This document shows, piece after piece, positions 21,322 to 32,685 of a stretch of 64,000 nt of DNA. Made by a program: the position numbers and the translations under genes. The notes under the pieces are model-generated. The model searched no databases and was not told the DNA's origin. It saw only the letters and a list, made by a program, of their open reading frames with translations. The stretch covers positions 2,577,001-2,641,000 of the forward strand of contig CM074758.1 in assembly GCA_037355855.1 (NCBI GenBank). The letters run 5' to 3'. Position 1 is the first letter of the stretch. Every line of letters starts with the position of its first letter. Source of the stretch: Pseudo-nitzschia pungens. Its lineage: Eukaryota > Bacillariophyta > Bacillariophyceae > Bacillariales > Bacillariaceae.

Positions 21322-24300
21322 TCACCAACCCACTCTTGACGACGACGAACGATGGACCTTCACGCTGAAGGTGACACCTACTACTTCCACATGGTTTTCC
21401 TCTACCTTCAAAACTTCTTCCTGTTTCCCACCCAAATCTCCCTTTGATTCTTCCCCCTTGGTTTCCTCGACTTTCACCGTCGAAAGAGCCACAGCTGCAT
21501 CCGCCGCGGTTTTCGCCTGTGTTGCAGCAACTGCTGCTTGTACCGCCGCGTCAGTGAGAGTGGCGTCTACATTGGTTGCAGCCGCCGCTGCGGTTGCGGT
21601 GGGGACAATGTGGAGAGTAGGACTCGTGAATCCGACGGGGACTTTCCCCTCCTTCTCTTCATCTGACTTTTCCCTCAAGGCCTGGGAGGTTTTCTCGGCA
21701 GCCTTTTTGTCTCCGATGTCAAACCATTTGCCGGTGGTTGCATCCTTTTTCAAGAAGCGACCCGGGGGATCGCCGTTTCGGATTGCGCGAACAATCACTC
21801 GTGCCACAGATGGCTTTTGAATCTTTGGCGCTCTAACGTAATCGGGTCTGTGCAAGGCAACAATATCTCGGAAGCGCTTGTTCCCCTTGTGGTGATTAGT
21901 CAATCCACCTCGTCCACAAAGAATGTCTAGAATTGGTTGGTGTTACCGATGAAGCAGTCAGCCAGAGTAGTTCGAAAACGAAGCAGTGAGATTTTTCTGG
22001 TAAGGGGATGATTCAATTGTGTGTCCACTTCCTAGTGTTATAACTTACCATGATCGGTGACCATGATATTGCCGTCCTTGTCGACGGCGTTTGGAGGGAG
22101 GGACTCGGTGGGAGTCTCGTCTTCGGTTCCATTGATTCCTTTTTTGTTCTTTTTCGCACTGACACTCTTCTTCGCAGAAAGAGTGATTGGTACGATGTTT
22201 CCGTTCAGGGCCCCACCCATGCCAATCGCAACGGATGCAGCGTCCAGCTTGATTTTTTTGCAGACGGGTGTTCCGTCGACGGTTTCCCCACCGAGCGAGT
22301 CACGCTGACCGATTCGTAGGGATTCCCGCATAGCAGACCGCTGTCGCTTTTCGGCGTTGGAGCGTTCCCTCAAGCCCTGACTCGTCTTCTCCGCGGCTAT
22401 CTTATCACCAACGTCTCGCCACATGCCGTCCGGTCCCTTTCGGAGAAAGCGTCCCGGGGGGTTCCCCTGACGAATGGCTCTGACGATTTTACGGGCAACA
22501 TTGGGTTTGTCCATCTTGGTAGCCCGGACGTAGTCGGGTCGGTGCAGGGCAATGATATCACGGAACCGGCGGTTGCCCGTGTGTCCGTTGGTCATTCCTC
22601 TATTGGTTTTAGGCGCAAGTAGAATACAGAAAATACAGCAGTTGTGATGTTTTGTTAGCAACGGAGCAAAATGTTTGACACGAAGTGGCACAAATGTGGA
22701 TTCGCAAAGTGCCGATGACATCGTTAGCCTGTTTGCTACTCACCCTCTTCCGAACAAGACATCGTGTGTCGTGGGATGCGGAATTGGCACGTCGGATGGT
22801 TTGTTCGCATCGGACGGGGAGAGAAGATCTTTCATGGCCGCCTGTGTCGAACCTGGTGTGACCGGCGTTCCGGCACCGACATTGCTGCCAATGGAGGTTT
22901 CCTCGTAGATTCGCTTTTCAAGGTATACCTCAAAGACAAAAATGGCGGCAAACTCGGCGAGGTCGTTGCGTTCCATATCTTCCCATGCGTTTTGGCCCTT
23001 GTCTCCCGTGTTTCGAAGAATGACGAAGCGCTGGTCTTTGGTCACCAGCTCGGTCCCGCTGGTGACTTGCACCTTCGCGGTAATGAGGGCGAAAGCAGCT
23101 TTGACCCGGGATATGGATAGTCTGGTTTCCACCGAAACGTGTTGAGAGGCGAGGTAGAGTAGGTTTTTGTTTCCGCTAGAGTGTTCGTAATTCATATTTT
23201 CCTCCCATGGAGTTTGCACGGGCAAAAAGATAACGTCGTAGGGACGAGGATCGGAAGAGGCATCATCTCCAGCACTGGGCTCTTTGAGGTTGGCAAAGAA
23301 CAGATCCACAGTCTTGTTGATGGCCGCGGTTTCGCCTTCCGGTACCTCTGTCGAGCCTGCGGAAAAGCCAGGGTTTACCGTCCTTTCCAGCTCTTCGTTG
23401 TCGAAGGAGGCGAGCTCGGCAAAGAGTTGAATGATGTGCCCTGCAACGTAGGATATGGCTTCCTCTTTCTCAAGGCACCTCCACTTTTTTCTCTCATCGG
23501 TTTCGGTCTCGGACGACTGCATTTTTTCGAAAAATCGGCCCTCGAGCATGAAGAATGGAGTGGGGACATCCTTGAGGCCGGACAGCTCGTACCTTCTTCC
23601 ATGGACAAAAAGGTCAAACAAGCGAGTTGCAAGACTCCAGACTTCGCGCGTATCCGTCGGGGCACTCACGATACTGCCAAGAAGAGCATTTCCCGGAGCA
23701 ACTTCTGGTTTCGGTTCTTCGGTGGCTTTGGTGGCGTCCGCCTCCCCCTCCTTGGCTGGGGCATCGGTGTTTGCTTCGCTCGAGCTCGGGGCCATTTCCA
23801 CGTCTCCATCCTTGGGCGGGGTATCCTTGGGGTGGTGGTTTTCCTTCTTCCACAAATAGTAATGTAGGCGGATCAGGTCCTCGAGAATCATAGTTCCGCG
23901 GTGCCGTTTGTCGTCGACGATCGCATCCCGATCCGAGGGAATGTTCGGATCGCGTTCCGGTTCGGGAAGGGGAATCGCCGGAATAATCTTCGTAGGAGCC
24001 GGAGTCGGTGTTTCGGAGGGCACAGAAGCGGGAGGACTCGCAATGTTGGCTACGGCTGCCGTTGCGGCTGCTGCTGCTGCTGCATGAGCTGCAGCGATGG
24101 GATCCGTGGTGGGTGGAACGGGAGCGTGTGTCGTTGTGACTGCTTGCGGTGTTACAGCTGGTGCCGGCGTTTGCGGTGCCAGCATCGGTGCTGTTGCCTG
24201 TGACGCTACGGGTTGCTGAACCACGGGATGGTGAAGTGCCGCTTGCTGCATTAACGTTTGCTGAAGTACCGCTTCCGTTAGAGGTTGTTGAACTACCGCT

Positions 24301-24857
24301 TGCTGCATCAAAGGTTGTTGAACTACCGCTTGCTGGACTATGGGTTGCTGAACTACCGGTTGACCAACCGGTTGACCAACCGGCTGAGGTTGAGCTACTG
24401 GTTGCTGGACTATGGGTTGCTGAACTACCGACTGCTGAACTACGGGTTCACCAACCGGTTGGTGAACCGGCTGAGGTTGAGCTACTGGCTGAGGTTGAGC
24501 TACCGGTTGCGGAACCACTGGATGAAGTACCGGTTGTTGCACCACTGGTTGTTGAGCTACCAGTTGCTGAACAACGGGATGAGCTGGTTGTTGAGCTACT
24601 TGCTGTACGGCTTGCGGCATGACTTGGGGTGCAACCTGGGGCACCGCTTGTGGTGCTGATACAGTGGCTACTGCTGGCAGCGTCGGTTCTGGAGGCGGCT
24701 GGGCTACGGCTGCGACTGCTGCTGCAACTATCGACGTGCCCTCGGAAGCAGTGGCCATCGACTGAGTCGTGCTTTCAACTGCAGGAACAGGGACCGGAGC
24801 AGGTGGTGCCTCCGCAACGGGTGCCGTTGGTGGCGGTAGTTCTTCTCCCTCGGCCAT
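21322..24857 (-). CDS. Three-exon protein with tandem DUF6824 domains
   Basis: I assembled a 1,089-aa protein from exons 24857-22744, 22599-22049 and 21926-21322. All introns are GT-AG (GTGAGT, GTAAGT donors) and the frame is kept throughout. The start is ATG 24857 (MAEGEELPPPT). Residues about 55-230 are Gln/Pro/Val repeats (VVQQPV-type). A region near residues 320-690 looks folded (IVDDKRHRGTMILEDLIRLH, YDVIFLPVQTPWEENMNYE, FVFEVYLEKRIYEE). Then come two DUF6824 domains: DVLFGRGGMTNGHTGNRRF through RKIVRAIRQGNPPGRFL, and DILCGRGGLTNHHKGNKRF through RVIVRAIRNGDPPGRFLKK. Each intron falls within or just before the first motif of a domain. Between the domains is a Lys-rich linker. DUF6824 is a diatom-expanded family of unknown function. 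The order of elements suggests a nuclear or regulatory protein, by inference only. Confidence 0.88.
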
Positions 24858-26657
24858 GATGGAGGTGTGGGGCTCGTGCAATGATTCGGTGGGGTCGGTT
24901 TCGTTGCGTTTCGTACTCGGGAATTCTTTGGGATCCTAGTACAGTGGTACAATTGGATCCGAGCAGAGTGGCGCATTCGTTTGCATTGCAGCAGCAGCGT
25001 CATTAGATCGGAAGGACGTGACGTCCGGCGGACAAAGACAAAGCAGAAGCAATAGAAGCATCCATAGGATTACATTTTTGAGAGAGATTGGTCGGGAACA
25101 AATCCCCCATCGGCTCAGGGGATCCTCTCGCCTATCGTATTCGTATCGTTGACACAGCCATCGTGCCAGTATCCATCAGAAAGACTTACAAATGTACCCT
25201 GGATCCTTCTTGGATGCAGTCTCACTTCACAGGGCTTCGATTTCAGGAATCGTTCAATTGGTGTCTCAATCCGTAAATCCGAGATCTGAGTCGTCTCAGG
25301 TCTCAATCAGTCAAGGACAAAAGCTTTTCGCGATAACAATAGGGAATGAGACGGCAAGTCAATCAATAGTTATTGATGATTGGGACGATTGCCGTGAAAG
25401 ACCCGTGAAAGAAGCAACGAATTTTTAATCACAAAAACGTCGATTTTTTTTTCACACGAAAGGATCGATGGAAGGGATTGACTTCGTAAGTTAACTGCTC
25501 TTGTGAGTTGGAGGCAAGAACCAGAACAAATGCTGCCTTGGCACAAGAAGACGGCCATACAGAAGGGTCTAAAAATAGTACGAGTACGAAGATTACTTGT
25601 ACAACCTTTCCTGTATCAGTGTTACGAGTACAGTTCACTGGTTATGCTCTCCATCAGCCCCGGCGAAGATCACGTCCTTACAAATACGTAGTAATGATGT
25701 CTACTGATTTTTCGGTAGCCTCCCGAACGACCTAGTAAGAAGGCGAGCGCGTCAAGCCGCGCCCAAAATAATAATGAAAGAAACCCAAGGAAACCTTAAC
25801 TTTAATTTTGAAAGTCATAATATTGTTTGTTGTATGGATTGGGACACATGATCATAGATAAATTACATATTTATATTATATACGAGTAATATGAATTCAT
25901 TGTTCATTTGCAAAAAAAATCAAGTAAGTTCAAATTGCTTCCGACCTCTGAATTGCTCCCGGTTAATCATACTTCAACAGCACTAAAATACCGTATTTCA
26001 GACGTGCGATTCTTCTGGTAAAATCTGTCACCGTCAAAAAAATTCTTGAATTTCGTAGTCCACGTAACGTTCCTTGGATGATGTTTCTTCCCAAGTTTCA
26101 GCAAGCGCAGGAATCAATCAATCAATCAACAATAACCTTTGAACAAGTGCGCGTTAAGTTGAACACATACACTGTTTCCTCTATGGCTCCTCCACGTCGC
26201 GCGCACAGACCTACCGAGAGCCGAAGAACATCCTTTTCGTGTGAGAGGATGCTTTTTGGATGTTGAATTTTTAACGACTTGAACCAACCTTTGTCTTGGT
26301 CGAGGCATACGTACCGGTACAACGACGCTATCCAACCCGGTACTAATGACTTTCAGTAAGTCCTTACGCAACGGTAAGGTTAGGATGCCCTCGCGTAAGA
26401 AAAAACTAAGGATACTCTTAGCACAATTTGAGTAAGTTACGCTCTAAATCCCGAATGCCAAGTTTGGCCACATCTGCTCACTTTTGGTTGTTGTGACGGT
26501 AAATAAAGAAAGGGAAACTCTGGGGAGACACCCTCGTAGCTTCTACCGTACATCACTTGTCCAACACCGAACAGTTATTGTAGATTGGCAAAAACCTTGC
26601 CTGTAACAATATTCCATCTACACACCAATAGTTCATTCACCTCTGTCAGTCTCAATC
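24858..26657. promoter_or_regulatory. Divergent intergenic region, DUF6824 gene / ZIP transporter
   Basis: 1.8 kb between two head-to-head genes. It carries scattered GTACGAG and GTAAGGTTAGG words (near 25580, 26380), a CAATCAATCAATCAAC run near 26110, and AT-rich DNA around 25850-25900. Short ORFs (25088-25735, 26078-26371) overlap on both strands and lack coding features. No gene is supported. Confidence 0.4.
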
Positions 26658-28099
26658 ATGGCGTCTTCCAATGTGAACGAAAATGTCGGTGTGGCCCTGG
26701 CCTTGGTCTTTGGAGCGGGAGCCTCCACCGGAATCGGAGCCGCAGTGGTGTTCGTTCCGTCCCTCGTTAAAATTGCGAGTCGAAGGGTGCTGGCGTCATC
26801 CCTCGGTTTCTCCGCGGGTGTCATGACCTACGTCTCGTTCATCGAGATCTTCAATAAGTCCGCCGATAGCTTTGAGGCTGCCGGGCACGACGAGAACAAG
26901 GCATACATCTACGCCACGCTCTGCTTTTTCGCTGGTGTTGTGGTAATGCTGGTAAGGACCAAGTGAAAAGAAAAGGAAACCGGTGCTTGATTGTCGGGAA
27001 GCAACATGGTATGTTGTAGTTTTGTTTCAATCGTATTTCTCACAATTCCCACACTTGCTTGGTGGACGTGACGCGGAAACCTGAAGATGCTGAACCTTCT
27101 GGTGGGAAGGCTCCTCGGCAAGCACAGCCACGATCACCACGACGACATACCCATAAAGACCAAAAAGTCCACCAGAGAAAGTGTCAACAAACAATTAACT
27201 GAGGATCCCACGGGAGCTCCTCCTTGCTGCGGTTCGGACCCAGTGAAACAGCTGGACAATGTTCAGAGAATGGCGAGCGTGCTGGAACATGAAATCGAGG
27301 ATAGCGCAAAGGAGGTCACGGGGGAACCCAGTTCAGTAGATCAAGAGGTTCCAAACGAACCCCTCCAGATCGAGAAGAAAAAGGAGGACGAGGACAGCAT
27401 TCTCTCTGCAGAAATCATCAACGCGATCGAAAAACACGATGAAAACCAACGCCTCCACAAAATGGGTTTGAACACCGCCCTTGCCATCGGACTTCACAAC
27501 TTCCCAGAAGGTACGTGTTCGGAAGGAACGAGAATGTTTGAGAGATTCAAACAAAGATTGGCATTGCCTGACACCTTTTATTCCACGTTTTGCAGGACTT
27601 GCAACCTTTGTAGCAGCACTCCAGGATCCAAAAATTGGTGCTATCCTTGCGATAGCGATTGCTATTCACAACATCCCAGAAGGTAAGAAGAATCGAACAT
27701 GACACTTTGCGCTTCGTGCGGATTGCGATCCAACGCGATTAAACATGAACGAAGACATCTCACCAAACCTTTTGTCTGTATCGATTCGAAGGGCTTTGCG
27801 TCGCACTTCCCATCTACTATGCATCGGGGAATCGCCTCAAGGGATTCATGTGGGCCCTTTTGTCCGGAGCCTCTGAATTCATTGCTGCTCTTCTTGGATG
27901 GGCCGTTCTTGCTAACACGTTTTCGGAAAGTGCGTATGCTATCCTTTTTGGTCTGGTTGCCGGTATGATGGTAATGATTAGCACGAGAGAGCTTCTGCCC
28001 ACAGCTCATCTTTACGACAACAAGGACACTGTTGTATCATACTCCTTCATTGTTGGAATGATCGTCATGGCCCTCTCTCTGTGTCTTTTCCAAATCTAA
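26658..28099 (+). CDS. ZIP-family metal transporter (ZupT/GufA-like), four exons
   Basis: I assembled a 370-aa protein from exons 26658-26951, 27087-27510, 27596-27682 and 27792-28099. All introns are GT-AG and the total is an exact multiple of three. Membrane segments 1-3 are in exon 1 ([49 protein letters not shown]). A long cytosolic loop follows, with HSHDHHDD and charged residues. Then come the two ZIP signature helices, [14 protein letters not shown] and [15 protein letters not shown], whose His and Glu bind the metal, and three more membrane segments. Introns 2 and 3 each interrupt the Gly codon of an HNxPEG motif, at the same phase. The signature places it with ZupT/GufA/Zrt3-type ZIPs, which move Zn2+ and sometimes Fe2+/Mn2+ into the cytosol. 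Membrane location and substrate cannot be read from sequence. Confidence 0.92.
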
Positions 28100-29654
28100 G
28101 GCCAGAATGGACTTTTGTCTGCACTCAAACAAATAGACGCTAATGCCGGACTTGGACATGCTCCGGTCATTCATCGAAAGGACAGACGCCTCATTTCAAT
28201 TGTCCATACCAAAATGCGTTGTCGAGACTAGAGCGATACCTTGACAATAATAAAGCGATTCACTCTTTGAACAGGGAAAAATGTTCTGGGTCCTGTGATG
28301 ATTAATCCTAGGTTTTAGGAGTATTGGATTTGTGTCCATATGATGAAAAAGAATAGATGATCCGATGTCAATGCGAATGCATTAAACGTCATAGAGAAAT
28401 TTTCATGAAGTCAATAGTCCAATTTTCTAGTTATAGTTTTGAGTGATCAAGATCGTTTCTTCTTGAAATTCTGATGTTGTCCAGATCAACCCTGCAAAAT
28501 CAAGGAGTGAAGTGCATGGGGGATCCTCGATAAGATATTCTTCCATTGAAATGATTCTTTTCGTTCAGGTTCATTCGTCCGCGTTCACCAATTTGTTCAC
28601 TTGTTGTTTTGTTCGACTAATGCCTGCATTGGAATGGATCACATCACGGTTTGGGCATCGGGACGAATGATGGTTGCCAAGCATTTTCACATTGTATCAT
28701 CAAACCATTGTCGACAACTGTACCTACACACAAGTAGTATTGCCTATAGTGGCAAAGCATCTTTGGGATTGTTATTCGTGTGATTATTTAGGCTGAGAAA
28801 TTTATTGGTTGCCAATCCTTGAAGCAACAACAACTGTAACTTTTCAAATGAGTTTGTGACCACAATTATTACAATTAAAAAAAGAAACAAAGTGACATTT
28901 AATTAATGGATAATTTCAAATCAGTAGAACGCATGTTATTCATTGGGACCTGGTCTGTCAGTCAATATGGAGACAATTGTGGTTTCTGAAGTGACTCAAC
29001 CATGTCTAGTGACCCATCCGTTATCAATGGTATTCTATTACTTCATATAATTTACACAGCAAAGAAAAGAATCGATCTGCTTTCTTCTAATGTATAACTG
29101 GATAGGTGTAATTGAAGTCTTGATAGCAAAAGCATTAAACCTGTTTGTCAATTTGTATTCTTTCTTGAAATGAAGTGATATTTCATCCATACACAATGCG
29201 TGTAAAGCAATTAGAATTTGGTTCAAAAACCGAAATAGACCTTCTACTTTAGTGTTTCTATTATCCACTGCAGTGATTGCATAAGCACCGAATGTGATAG
29301 ACTAAGAAGAAGTAGTACATCCAGAATATACAAAGCAACATAAAAAGCAAAATATGGCAGCATTTTCATTTCAAAACTACTACTAATGGCCAAGAAAAAG
29401 CATTTTGAACATGGGATTGTGTTCAGTCTTTGACTTTGTGCAGCTTAATCAGAAAATAACATTTCTGCCAAAAAGTTTGATGTGAAATAGAAAGTCAATG
29501 CTTTTCATGAAAAGAAAAGCAAGTTACTTTTTTCTTGGTGGAATGAAAACCTTGTGTTGTGTTAGTTCATTGTATCTGAACATGTGTAGGTACATACGTA
29601 TTCACGCTACGAAGGGTAAATTCCTCATGGAGTGCTATCATCACGAATCAATCT
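28100..29654. other. Gene-free AT-rich stretch
   Basis: 1.55 kb between the ZIP gene and the foldback element. It contains the ZIP 3' UTR (AATAATAAAG near 28246 could serve for polyadenylation). I find no ORF of coding character and no repeats. Confidence 0.45.
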
Positions 29655-31425
29655 TCTTCAGGCGCCTGGAACGCAGATACGACAAATGAAGTCAAAGGGA
29701 ACGCAGATGGGGTACTTTGGGTCGGAATTCTTTGGTTGGTACGCTAATAGGGTAATAAACCAAAATGGGGATAAATTCGGTACGCAGATCTGGTAATGAA
29801 ACAGATGATATTTTGCACTATATGCTTGACAGTATTTAACAGTACTAGGGCAATATTGCGTGCATGGGGAGAAAAACACGCACGGTGCATGGTAACTGCA
29901 AAAAACCCGGTTGTACCCGTTTGAACCGGTTTTTTTTGCAGTACTGGTTTCTACTGCAAAAACTCTACCCGTTTGTACCCGTTTGAACCGGTTTTTTTTT
30001 GCAGTACTGGTTTCCACTGCAAAAAATCTACCCGTTTGTACCGGTACCCGGTCGGTTGAATCTACGTGTTAAATTTTGAACTATTAACCCGGTCATTCGT
30101 GTTAAATTGAATCTCCATGTTAAATGTTCTAATGTGTATTGAAAATTTAATACGGTGATTGATATTTACCGGTAAACAGTTGGAAATGGTTACTTATTGA
30201 ACGTTTATGACAATGATTATTACTGTGGATGTTATTGTGTATGTTATCGTACAATTTAACACGTAGATTCAAAAATCTTCTGTACCGGGCCGACCGGTCA
30301 ACCCGGTACAAACTGGTCAACCCGGTACAAACCGGTCAACTCGGTACAAACCGGTCAACTCGGTACAAACCGGTCAACCTGGTAGTACAACCCGGTACAA
30401 ATGGGTACTAACCGGTACAAACAGGTACAAACGGGTACAAACAGGTACAAACGGGAACAAACCGGTACAAACGGGTACTGCCACCGGGTTGTACCGACTA
30501 TGACCGGTCTGTACTACCCGTTTGTACCTCGTCCGCCCGGTACAGAAGATTTTTGAATCTACGTGTTAAATTTTTAACTATTCCCCGTGTAAAATTGAAG
30601 CTCGAATGGTTACTTAAGGTACACGGTAAGATGCACGATAACATGCACGATAACATGCACGATAGCATGCACGATAGCATGCACGATAACATGCACGATA
30701 ACATGCACATTAACATGCACGGTACTAACAAAAAATACCTCAAGTAACAATTTCCCACCGTCAATACGATAATTAAAATGTTTTCTATGTATTAATTTGA
30801 ATCTCCGTCTTAAATATTCTAATTAGTATTGAAAGTTTACCCGGTCAATAGTTAAGTACCGGGTCGACCGGATTAATCGTTAAAAATTTAACACGTAGAT
30901 TCAAAAATCTTACCGTTTGAACCCGTTTGAACCCGTTTGAAACCGGTTGCTGTACCCGTTTGAACCTGTTTGAACCTGTTTGAACCCGTTTGAACCCGTT
31001 TGAACCCGTTTGAACCCGTTTGAACCCGTTTGAACCCGTTTGTACCCATTTTGCATGTTACCGTGCATGTTATCGTGCATGTTACCGTGCATGTTATCGT
31101 GCATGTTATCGTGCATGTTATCGTGCATGTTATTGTGCATGTTACCGTGCATATTTACCGTGCGTGTTTTTCTCCCGGTGGACGCAATCATTATAGCCCT
31201 ACTGTTCATAAATACTGTTGAGGATCATTAAAATATTACATTACTGTATATTTGGATAGAGCGGGAAGTATCATCTGTTTTCATTACCAGATCTGCGTAC
31301 CGAATTTATCCCCATTTTGGTTTATTACCCTATTAGCGTACCAACCAAAGAATTCCAACCCGAAGTACCCCATCTGCGTTCCCTTCGACTTCATTTGTCG
31401 TATCTGCGTTCCGAGCGCCTTCTTC
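29655..31425. mobile_element. Foldback-type element with long terminal inverted repeats and 5-bp target duplication
   Basis: The segment 29660-31420 starts AGGCGCCTGGAACGCAGATA and ends with the near-perfect reverse complement of that end. The two arms match almost base for base over about 155 bp and more loosely for a further 80-100 bp (both contain GAGAAAAACACGCACGG). The element is flanked by TCTTC at 29655-29659 and 31421-31425. Inside are nested repeats: CAAACCGGTCAACCCGGTA types (30295-30475), ACATGCACGATA tandem copies (30625-30725) with inverted relatives at 31050-31160, and GAACCCGTTT tandem copies (30914-31045). An inner inverted pair lies at about 30258-30295 and 30530-30575. No transposase ORF is present, so it is non-autonomous. 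The superfamily is unclear. Confidence 0.85.
30295..30475 (+). repeat. Internal tandem CAAACCGGTCAACCCGGTA-type repeats
   Basis: Imperfect 15-18-bp units built from GGTACAAAC and CGGTCAAC, lying between the inner inverted arms of the foldback element. They occur beside GTACCCGTTTG-type words of the opposite strand. Confidence 0.8.
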
Positions 31426-31929
31426 AATCAACAATCACGACAAAAAAACGACAAAATGACACTGATTGGTATTATTTTTAACCCTACCGGTATCAATTTT
31501 TTGGTCCTTCTTAAAGCAGATGTTTACTACAGATGGTTCCTATCGCCTTTACTCGAATGGTTCTGTTCCACGTGTTTCTGGAGCATTTGATTCCACGTGA
31601 AACTACAAAAATTAGTTCTTTTCAAGGATTTTCTCGTGTGAAACGCGACACAGATTCAAGATGGAATTTGAAACTTTGCCAAAGACGCGGAAATAGCTCC
31701 CTTCAAAATACGGTGCGATCATTCGGGTACAAACGATCGAGGCAAAAAGCCCAATCAACGCATTCTTTTACAGAATCCTTAGTATCATGTACAGAAGAAT
31801 TTAAGAGATCGAAAGGATCGTTAGCAGTGCCCTTGTAGAAGTTCCACTCCAGACAGGGGAGAAGATTGATGCTCTGTCAACCCAAAACAACTACTTATCA
31901 AGCGTTGGCCAGACAAGAATACCGGAAAA
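31426..31929. promoter_or_regulatory. Spacer between the foldback element and bZIP 2
   Basis: 504 bp that should contain the bZIP 2 promoter and 5' UTR. The foldback element ends only half a kilobase upstream of the coding start. A weak open frame (31533-31838) has no recognisable content. Confidence 0.4.
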
Positions 31930-32685
31930 ATGACGCCCAGTTCAAACGATCCTGCGGAGGCACGGAAACGTAGGAAGGAAATCATCCAATCTCAGCGATC
32001 CGAGAATGAATCGATTGCAAACGGGGCAACAGCTCAGGCCTCTGCAGCTATATCACCAACAACCGATACGATGGTGTTGAAAAACTATCTAGACGCGGCT
32101 CCCGAAGGTGAAGCATCCAACATAGCAACAAATGATCCCACCGGAAATGGAGCCGATAAAAAGCCTCCGAAGAAACGCAAGTTGACGTCGGGAGATGCTT
32201 CGTCGAGAAAAAATGGCAAGAAAGACACAATTAGTGCATCTAAGTCAAAAAAGACACAGATTCGGTACGATCCAGATGTACCGATGAACAAGGATCAGCT
32301 TGCTGCTTGGCGGAGGGAAGCCCGACGCGTTCGGAATCGGGAAAGTGCCGCAGCAAGCCGGCAGCGCATTCGCAATCGTATCTCTGAACTAGAAGAGGAG
32401 GTGGGTGAATGGAAAGCAAAGTATTCAGCAGCGCTCCAACGATTGGAGGCTCTTGAACAACACATGGCGACGAATGGAAGCAGTGACAATGGTGGAGCGG
32501 CACCGGGAGAGCAGCAGGTATCTGAAGCACCGCAAGAACAGCAAGCACCTGAAGCATCGCAAGAACAGCAAGTACCTGAAGCACCGCAAGAACAGCATCC
32601 ACCATCCGAACAGCCCTCAGAACAACCGCCTGTGGCGTCCGAAGCTTCAGCGCAAGGGGCGCAAGATTCTACTCTCGGTCCTTAA
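31930..32685 (+). CDS. bZIP transcription factor 2
   Basis: A single-exon protein of 251 aa starting at ATG 31930 (MTPSSNDPAEARKRRKE). Before the basic region there is IRYDPDVPMNKDQLAAWRR, closely matching the same stretch of bZIP 1. The basic region is RRVRNRESAAASRQRIRNR with the invariant Asn-x7-Arg, followed by a zipper (ISELEEEVGEWKAKYSAALQ, then RLEALEQHM). The C-terminus has a short tandem peptide repeat (EQQVSEAPQ/EQQAPEASQ/EQQVPEAPQ), encoded by a slightly diverged 27-bp DNA repeat, then a Pro/Gln/Ser-rich tail. KKPPKKRK is a likely nuclear signal. The shared flank and domain make it a paralogue of the factor 12 kb upstream, probably from an old duplication given how different the other regions are. 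Confidence 0.9.
   Translation: MTPSSNDPAEARKRRKEIIQSQRSENESIANGATAQASAAISPTTDTMVLKNYLDAAPEGEASNIATNDPTGNGADKKPPKKRKLTSGDASSRKNGKKDTISASKSKKTQIRYDPDVPMNKDQLAAWRREARRVRNRESAAASRQRIRNRISELEEEVGEWKAKYSAALQRLEALEQHMATNGSSDNGGAAPGEQQVSEAPQEQQAPEASQEQQVPEAPQEQHPPSEQPSEQPPVASEASAQGAQDSTLGP

Noticed and set aside
29658..31590. ORFs with HYQICVPNLSPFWFITLLAY in both arms
   Set aside because: They arise because the two terminal inverted repeats of the foldback element are open in one frame; no transposase features.
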